From positions 620,001 to 684,000 of the forward strand of contig NC_019567.1 of the NCBI RefSeq assembly GCF_000317895.1: DNA of 64,000 bases, given 5' to 3'. Shown here in pieces: positions 59,279 through 64,000 of the stretch. Made by a program: the position numbers and the translations under genes. The DNA comes from Bdellovibrio bacteriovorus str. Tiberius. GTDB taxonomy: Bacteria; Bdellovibrionota; Bdellovibrionia; Bdellovibrionales; Bdellovibrionaceae. The notes under the pieces were generated by a model that was not told the DNA's origin, searched no databases, and saw only the letters and a list, made by a program, of their open reading frames with translations. The first letter of the stretch is position 1; every line of letters starts with the position of its first letter.

Positions 59279-60490
59279 TTGAACCGAAATGACTTTTTAA
59301 CCCAGATTTGGAAACCCTATCCCGCGATGCCTGAAAATGCTCAGGCGGCAGGGCGTATTTATCAGATCGAGCGCGATGGCGAGGCTTTAAAGCTGGTTCT
59401 GCACCGCGATTCCGAAACTCATAAAATCCAATTTGAAAAAGCCCCGAAATACTCTGAATTTCTGATTGAGGGTGACATCGTCGCCGTTGTTTCGGCCACT
59501 GAAGTGGTGCTGCTGGCTCCGCAAAAGCAATTCCTGCCGAACCGGTCGTTCGACAAAGACTTGACCCTGAAATGGGGCACCTATCTGCAATCTTTGCGTG
59601 AATTCTTTGTTTCCCAAGGCTTTGTGGAATTAAAAACGCCTTCTTTGGTTGTGTGCCCGGGCACGGAACCCAGTCTGGATGTTTTTTCCACGAACCTGAA
59701 GGTCGGCTCGCGTAAAGAAAATCTGTTTTTACCCACCAGCCCGGAACTGCATTTGAAAAAAGCCCTGGCTTTGGGCGCTGAAAAAATATTTGAGCTGGCT
59801 CCGTGTTTCCGTAACGGTGAAGTCACCGAAAGACATCAGCCCGAATTCCTGATGCTGGAATGGTACCGCGCCTATGCTTCACTGAAGCTGATCAAAGAAG
59901 ACACGATTAAACTTGTAAATCATCTGGCGCAGGCGATGAAGGTCGCAGGCCCGGCAAAGGTGACTTCTTATTCCGTGGCCGAGCTTTTCAAAATTCACTG
60001 TGGTTTTGAATTGAAGCCCGACACTTCCAAAGAAGAACTGAAAGCACTGGCCGGGAAAATCGGTGTCGATGTTCGCAGCGCTGAAAGTATTGATGATTAT
60101 TTCTTCCTGATCTTCATGGATAAAATCGAAAGTCAGTTGCCCCATGACGAGCTGGTATTTGTTGAAAAATATCCGCCGTATCAGGCGGCGCTGGCGCGTT
60201 TGACGTCTGATGGCTGGGGTGATCGCTTCGAGGCGTACTGGAAGGGCATGGAGCTTTGCAATGCCTTCCACGAACTGAATGATCCAAAGATCCAGCGCCT
60301 GCGTTCGAAAGAAGACCTGCAAAAGAAATTAGAAATGGGCAAAGAGGCTGTCAGTCTGGACGAAGAATTCTTCCAGTGTCTGGAGGCGGGTTTGCCTCCA
60401 TCAGGCGGGATTGCCTTGGGTGTGGAACGTCTGTTCATGGCGCTTCAGGGCCTGCACAGTATTTCAAGTCTGCGTCTTTTCCCTCAATAA
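59279..60490 (+). CDS. EpmA/GenX-like class II lysyl-tRNA synthetase paralogue
   Basis: A 403-residue protein whose C-terminal 310 residues match EpmA (PoxA/GenX): SFDKDLTLKWGTYLQSLREF, FLPTSPELHLKKALALGAEK, FRNGEVTERHQPEFLMLEWY and LPPSGGIALGVERLFMALQG, which are class II motifs 2 and 3. EpmA attaches beta-lysine to elongation factor P. Unlike E. coli EpmA (325 residues), it has about 85 extra N-terminal residues that read like an OB fold (GRIYQIERDGEALKLVLHRD, DIVAVVSATEVVLL). The start is a TTG at 59279 following GCAGGG. Confidence 0.82.
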   Translation: MNRNDFLTQIWKPYPAMPENAQAAGRIYQIERDGEALKLVLHRDSETHKIQFEKAPKYSEFLIEGDIVAVVSATEVVLLAPQKQFLPNRSFDKDLTLKWGTYLQSLREFFVSQGFVELKTPSLVVCPGTEPSLDVFSTNLKVGSRKENLFLPTSPELHLKKALALGAEKIFELAPCFRNGEVTERHQPEFLMLEWYRAYASLKLIKEDTIKLVNHLAQAMKVAGPAKVTSYSVAELFKIHCGFELKPDTSKEELKALAGKIGVDVRSAESIDDYFFLIFMDKIESQLPHDELVFVEKYPPYQAALARLTSDGWGDRFEAYWKGMELCNAFHELNDPKIQRLRSKEDLQKKLEMGKEAVSLDEEFFQCLEAGLPPSGGIALGVERLFMALQGLHSISSLRLFPQ

Positions 60491-60491
60491 T

Positions 60492-61307
60492 CTATTTACC
60501 GCTTAAAACTTTTTGAATCCACGGCAGAGCGTGGGAAACGGCCGCGTAGCCTCCGACCGAGGAACCTTTGGCGCGGAAGCCTGAGCACGCGGAACCCCAG
60601 CTGACGACACCAACCTGAACAGCTTTGCCTGGTTTTTGGATGAACACAGGACCACCGCTGTCACCCGGGCAGGAGGAATGCTGGTGCTGAAAGGTATTGA
60701 TACAAAGTGTTTCAGGCCCCAGCACATAGCCACGTTTTTTCGGAAAATCATCCTGGGCACATAATGACCGTGGCAGCAAAGGGGCTTCCAGTTTCTTCAA
60801 CCAGTCACTTGTTTTTGCGCCTTCACTGTCCGTCAGACCCCAGCCAGTGATCATCACAGGTTCATTGGAATCACCCAAATCCACGGTGTTAAGTTCAACC
60901 GGCGTGATGTCCATCACAGCTTCAGAAAGCTCAATCAATGCGATATCGGATTTCGGCCAGTTGAAATCAGGATGAGTCTGAATAGAACGGATTTTAAGAC
61001 GACGACTGTCCTGACCGGACTGGGCAATGCCACCGATGTAAAGTACCAGCTTGGCCGGCGCAACAATTCGCTGACGGGTTTCTGATTCATCTTCGAGCAC
61101 ACAATGAGCTGCAGTCAGCACCCAGCGCGGGGCGATCAGGCTGCCACCGCAGTGATGGGACACATAGTTTTCTTTCGGATCATTGAACCAGATGTTCACC
61201 ATGAACGGGAATTCACCTGCAGAGGCAAACGTACCGCCAGTAATTGCCGGGGAAACCGAGGTCAGGCTAAAAATAAAAATGAACAGGCAAACCGAGAAGC
61301 GAAGCAT
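60492..61307 (-). CDS. Secreted chymotrypsin-like serine protease
   Basis: A 271-residue S1 protease with signal peptide (MLRFSVCLFIFIFSLTSVSP). AITGGTFASAGEFPFMV is the likely activation site and mature N-terminus. The triad is His in LTAAHCV, Asp in SDIALIEL, Ser in GDSGGPV. The residue six before the active Ser is Ser (SSCPGDSGG), as in chymotrypsin, so trypsin-type specificity is unlikely. Several Cys pairs match the family's disulfides. The start at 61307 fits the signal peptide; the longer frame to 61424 does not. It converges with the EpmA-like gene with one base between. Confidence 0.92.
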   Translation of the reverse strand: MLRFSVCLFIFIFSLTSVSPAITGGTFASAGEFPFMVNIWFNDPKENYVSHHCGGSLIAPRWVLTAAHCVLEDESETRQRIVAPAKLVLYIGGIAQSGQDSRRLKIRSIQTHPDFNWPKSDIALIELSEAVMDITPVELNTVDLGDSNEPVMITGWGLTDSEGAKTSDWLKKLEAPLLPRSLCAQDDFPKKRGYVLGPETLCINTFQHQHSSCPGDSGGPVFIQKPGKAVQVGVVSWGSACSGFRAKGSSVGGYAAVSHALPWIQKVLSGK

Positions 61308-61385
61308 ACTCTTGTCATATTCGAGTCCTGCCAAGACATCACACGAATTAAGAGACAAGACCGAACACTTGTATATTTTTCCCAG

Positions 61386-61414
61386 AAAGGTGCCTGGTTG
61401 TTTTTTCTGGCTAC
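61386..61414 (+). repeat. GGTNCC-type repeat copy
   Basis: All 29 bases are identical to 405-433. Here the repeat also forms its own hairpin: CCAGAAA (61383-61389 region) pairs with TTTCTGG near its end. It lies in the intergenic region upstream of the fibre gene. Confidence 0.7.
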
Positions 61415-61445
61415 AACGTATCATTTTGTTACAGGGCTTCTGTCT

Positions 61446-61504
61446 TGGATTTCAGGCCCATATAGGGTGAGCTGATTGCATGTGAATTATCCTTCTGAAA
61501 TCCA
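61446..61504. promoter_or_regulatory. Perfect 10-bp inverted repeat before the fibre gene
   Basis: TGGATTTCAG (61446-61455) and CTGAAATCCA (61495-61504) are exact complements 39 nt apart; the right arm ends 2 nt before the -35 of the predicted sigma-28 promoter. A dimeric regulator or DNA loop is possible. Confidence 0.5.
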
Positions 61505-61506
61505 GC

Positions 61507-61534
61507 TAAAGACTCAGTAAAAACAAGCCGTTAA
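61507..61534 (+). promoter_or_regulatory. Sigma-28-like promoter, TAAA-N16-GCCGTTAA
   Basis: TAAA (61507-61510, within TAAAG) is followed after 16 nt by GCCGTTAA (61527-61534), one mismatch from consensus. The -10 ends 7 nt before the ATG at 61542; no Shine-Dalgarno sequence is present. Confidence 0.5.
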
Positions 61535-61541
61535 GTCATTT

Positions 61542-64000
61542 ATGGGAACATTTAAGGCACGTACTGGCATTCTCAGCTTTTTCCTCATTCTTTTGGCGGC
61601 GGTGGCGCAGGCGACTCCGACAACTTTGAATTATCAGGGACGCATTTTAAAAACTGACGGGACGGCATTGGAATACAACAATGTCAGCTTTGCTTTTGAG
61701 GTGACCAACGTCACTGGCACGTGCGTGTTCTATCGTGAACAAAGAAACAACGTGAACATGCAGGGATCCAAAGGGGTCTTTGATATTCCCATCGGTGAAG
61801 GCACAAAGTTGTATCCGACGGACCCTGGTTACAGTCTGCGTGATGTTTTTAACAACGCCATTGAGCACAATTGCGATGGGAGTGCGAAGTACACTCCGTC
61901 CCACGATGAAGTGCGAGTGTTGCGTGTGCAGTTTCATGACGGAAGTGGCTGGAAAGCGATCACTCCAAACAACATCATCCGCTCGGTGCCTTTTGCAAAC
62001 TTCGCTTATTCAGCGGCTCGTCTGGGTGACAAACTTTCCACTGACTTTGTTCTGAAAGACGCCGTCTCGACCTGTCTGAGTGGTCAGTATTTGACCTTTG
62101 ATGGCGCAGACTTCGTCTGTCAAAACGATGCCGGTGGAGCCGGCATGGTTTCAGACATCAATGCGACGGGTCCTTACCTGACGAAAGCTGGAACGGCCAG
62201 CATTCCGGTGATTTCGGCCAACGTCGGAACCGCGGCGGGAACTATGGCAGCGGGGAATGATTCAAGATTTTTGAATGCTGAAAAGATCCGGGGACAGGAT
62301 ATCAGTGCGACACTGGCGACTTCCGGCCAGGTTTTAAAGATGAACGGTTCCAATACTTGGGTTCCTGCGACACTGACATCTGCTGATATTTCGGGATTGT
62401 CGACGTCTTTGAACAACAAGATCGACGCTACGATGTTCCCAACCTCTTGCACGGCAGGACAGTCGCTGGTGTTTGTGACTCCGGCCAACAAGTTTGATTG
62501 CTACAGCATTTCGATTACGGAATCCCAGATCACTGGCACGATTTCCGGAGCGAAGATTGCCGGAAATATTTCCGGCAAAGCCGCAGGCATCAACGGCGTT
62601 TTGCCGGTCAGCGAAGGCGGAACGGGCAGTGGTGTGACCTTGAACAACAACCGCCTGATGGTTTCATCAGCGGGGAAAATTGTTGAGTCCGTCGCATTGA
62701 CGGATGGACAGATTCTGATTGGTAAAACCGGGGATGCCCCGCAAGCCGCCAATATTCAGGCGGGTTCAGGTGTCAGTATCAGCAATGGAGCTGGCGGGAT
62801 CACAATCAGCGCAACGGGTACGGGTGGCACTATCACGGGTGTGACTGCGGGCACAGGTCTTGGTGGCGGCGGCAGTACAGGCAATGTGACTTTGAATCTG
62901 GCAAACACAACGGTGACTGCAGGCACCTACGGGACAGCCACCAAGGTTCCTCAAGTTGTTGTTGATGCTCAAGGCCGACTGACTTCTGTGACTGAAGTGA
63001 CTGTGTCTGGTGTGGCACCAGCCGGTACAGCAGGTGGCGATCTGGGCGGCACCTATCCAAATCCGGATGTTGTCAGACTTCGTGGTAAAGCTATTTCTGC
63101 GACGGCCCCCACAGCGGCGGGACAGTTGCTTCGTTATGATGGTACAAGTTACGTTCCGAACTTCCTGAGTCTTGCTGATATTCGTTCGACAGTGACTCCG
63201 GCAAATACCATTTTCCCGGGAACGGCTTGTTCCAGCGCGCAGACATTGACGTGGTCGTCCCTGACGGATTCTTTCAGCTGTCAGGCGATTTCGATTTCAG
63301 AGTCCAATATATCAGGAACTATTGCCTCGTCTAAAGTGAGCTTTGGATCACAGTCGGCCAGGACTTTCTTTGCGGCGCCGACAGGGGCTGCAGGTGCGCC
63401 GTCGTTCAGGACAATTGCGGCGGCTGATTTGCCAACCAGTGGAGTGGGTGCCGGTACCTATTCGTCAGTCACCGTGGATACCTATGGCCGAGTGACAGCA
63501 GCGACCAGTCCCACGACAGTGAGCGGGTATGGCATCACAGATGCATTCTCTCAGAATGGAAATTCCTTTGGTGCAGCGGCGGTACTTGGAACCAACGATG
63601 CCCAAAGCCTGCAGCTTGAAACCAGTGGCACTGCAAAAATGACGATTCTTTCCTCGGGGAACGTGGGTGTGGGAACTGAAACGCCTTCCACGCTGTTGCA
63701 CCTCAGTCGTAGCCTTCCCAACGGGACAAACCCTTTAGCGGTGTTCGAAAATACAAATTCGACGATCTCGGGATTGACCACTTTTGCTGCGCTGGCTCCG
63801 AATATCGGGGACACGTACAGCAAGACCAATATCATTATTGGTAAAGCTCACAGCAACTATCAGGCTGGTAGCATTGAATACAATTACAATTCTTCAGATA
63901 CAGCACAAAGACGGTTGAGTCTGGGGCATAAGGGTTATTCCCCGAATTTCCATATTACCGAGCCGGGCAATGTGGGGATCGGTACAACCAGTCCGACAGC
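61542..64000 (+). CDS. Long tail-fibre-like surface protein (5' part), candidate prey-recognition fibre
   Basis: The frame is open from the ATG to the window edge (more than 819 codons). A signal peptide (MGTFKARTGILSFFLILLAA, site near AQA-TP) is followed by a small globular domain (TPTTLNYQGRILKTDG...), and then long low-complexity Gly/Thr/Ser beta-repeats typical of phage tail fibres: LPVSEGGTGSGV, GGDLGGTYPNPDVVRLRGKA and GNVGVGTETPSTLLHLS, repeated later as GNVGIGTTSPT. Proteins with this head-group usually end in an S74 chaperone domain, which would lie beyond the edge. B. bacteriovorus is known to use such trimeric chimeric fibres in prey recognition. No Shine-Dalgarno sequence precedes the start. 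Confidence 0.85.
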   Translation, partial: MGTFKARTGILSFFLILLAAVAQATPTTLNYQGRILKTDGTALEYNNVSFAFEVTNVTGTCVFYREQRNNVNMQGSKGVFDIPIGEGTKLYPTDPGYSLRDVFNNAIEHNCDGSAKYTPSHDEVRVLRVQFHDGSGWKAITPNNIIRSVPFANFAYSAARLGDKLSTDFVLKDAVSTCLSGQYLTFDGADFVCQNDAGGAGMVSDINATGPYLTKAGTASIPVISANVGTAAGTMAAGNDSRFLNAEKIRGQDISATLATSGQVLKMNGSNTWVPATLTSADISGLSTSLNNKIDATMFPTSCTAGQSLVFVTPANKFDCYSISITESQITGTISGAKIAGNISGKAAGINGVLPVSEGGTGSGVTLNNNRLMVSSAGKIVESVALTDGQILIGKTGDAPQAANIQAGSGVSISNGAGGITISATGTGGTITGVTAGTGLGGGGSTGNVTLNLANTTVTAGTYGTATKVPQVVVDAQGRLTSVTEVTVSGVAPAGTAGGDLGGTYPNPDVVRLRGKAISATAPTAAGQLLRYDGTSYVPNFLSLADIRSTVTPANTIFPGTACSSAQTLTWSSLTDSFSCQAISISESNISGTIASSKVSFGSQSARTFFAAPTGAAGAPSFRTIAAADLPTSGVGAGTYSSVTVDTYGRVTAATSPTTVSGYGITDAFSQNGNSFGAAAVLGTNDAQSLQLETSGTAKMTILSSGNVGVGTETPSTLLHLSRSLPNGTNPLAVFENTNSTISGLTTFAALAPNIGDTYSKTNIIIGKAHSNYQAGSIEYNYNSSDTAQRRLSLGHKGYSPNFHITEPGNVGIGTTSPT

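Overview
The window reads as chromosomal DNA of a predatory deltaproteobacterium (Bdellovibrionota), most likely Bdellovibrio bacteriovorus or a close relative. This rests on gene content: three TIGR02147-type regulators, very many small secreted proteins without recognisable domains, secreted trypsin-like proteases, a DUF1592/DUF1552 pair, PilZ signalling, a methyl-accepting chemotaxis protein and, at the right edge, a long phage-tail-fibre-like surface protein of the kind described as prey-recognition fibres in B. bacteriovorus. I see no insertion sequence, prophage block, CRISPR array, integrase or rRNA; one tRNA (Leu, anticodon UAG) is present.

Layout. 1-3.4 kb: end of a coiled-coil gene with 11-residue repeats, a DMT-type transporter, and a cluster of a small protein, an RlmM-like 23S rRNA methyltransferase and a YcgR/PilZ protein. 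3.4-9.2 kb: a secreted protein with a possible lysozyme-like fold, a MarR regulator, a GlcG/HbpS protein, methionine aminopeptidase, NAD(P)H-hydrate dehydratase and an outer-membrane protein. 9.2-17.6 kb: a candidate 29-residue ORF, a CoA-type Nudix hydrolase, a hemolysin-III-family protein, an MFS efflux pump, a KefB/C-type antiporter, a DUF2914 membrane protein and a serine protease lipoprotein. 18.9-26.7 kb: chemotaxis receptor, Ntn hydrolase, thioesterase, and an operon of a double solute-binding protein with a Tsx-like porin broken by an in-frame amber codon; then a TIGR02147 regulator facing a secreted protein across two palindromes. 27.7-31.1 kb: a DUF1592 cytochrome and a Tat-exported DUF1552 protein. 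32.9-35.7 kb: a compact cassette of a secreted Gly/Ala-rich protein, a secreted J-domain protein and a membrane-anchored HNH nuclease. 36.7-41.4 kb: two more TIGR02147-type genes, a secreted metallo-motif protein, tRNA-Leu, gcvH-gcvT and a TrmK-like enzyme. 41.5-50.5 kb: a large Ig-like/haem lipoprotein, a solute-binding protein, Rsm22-like methyltransferase, GT9 glycosyltransferase and gcvP. 50.5-61.3 kb: MFS transporter, PLD-like protein, Lys-rich coiled-coil protein, TldE/TldD pair, EpmA-like enzyme and a second trypsin-like protease. 61.5 kb to the end: the fibre gene, running off the edge.

The main new signal is regulatory. Six intergenic sites resemble sigma-28 (FliA) promoters, consensus TAAA-N15-GCCGATAA. 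At three of them (32996, 35324, 61542) the -10 element ends exactly 7 nt before the ATG and there is no Shine-Dalgarno sequence, which predicts leaderless mRNAs. These three genes encode the first protein of the secreted cassette, the HNH nuclease and the surface fibre, suggesting one motility-linked programme for prey-directed proteins. Two of the palindromes share the form GTCTCA-N3-TGAGAC, one of them in front of this cassette.
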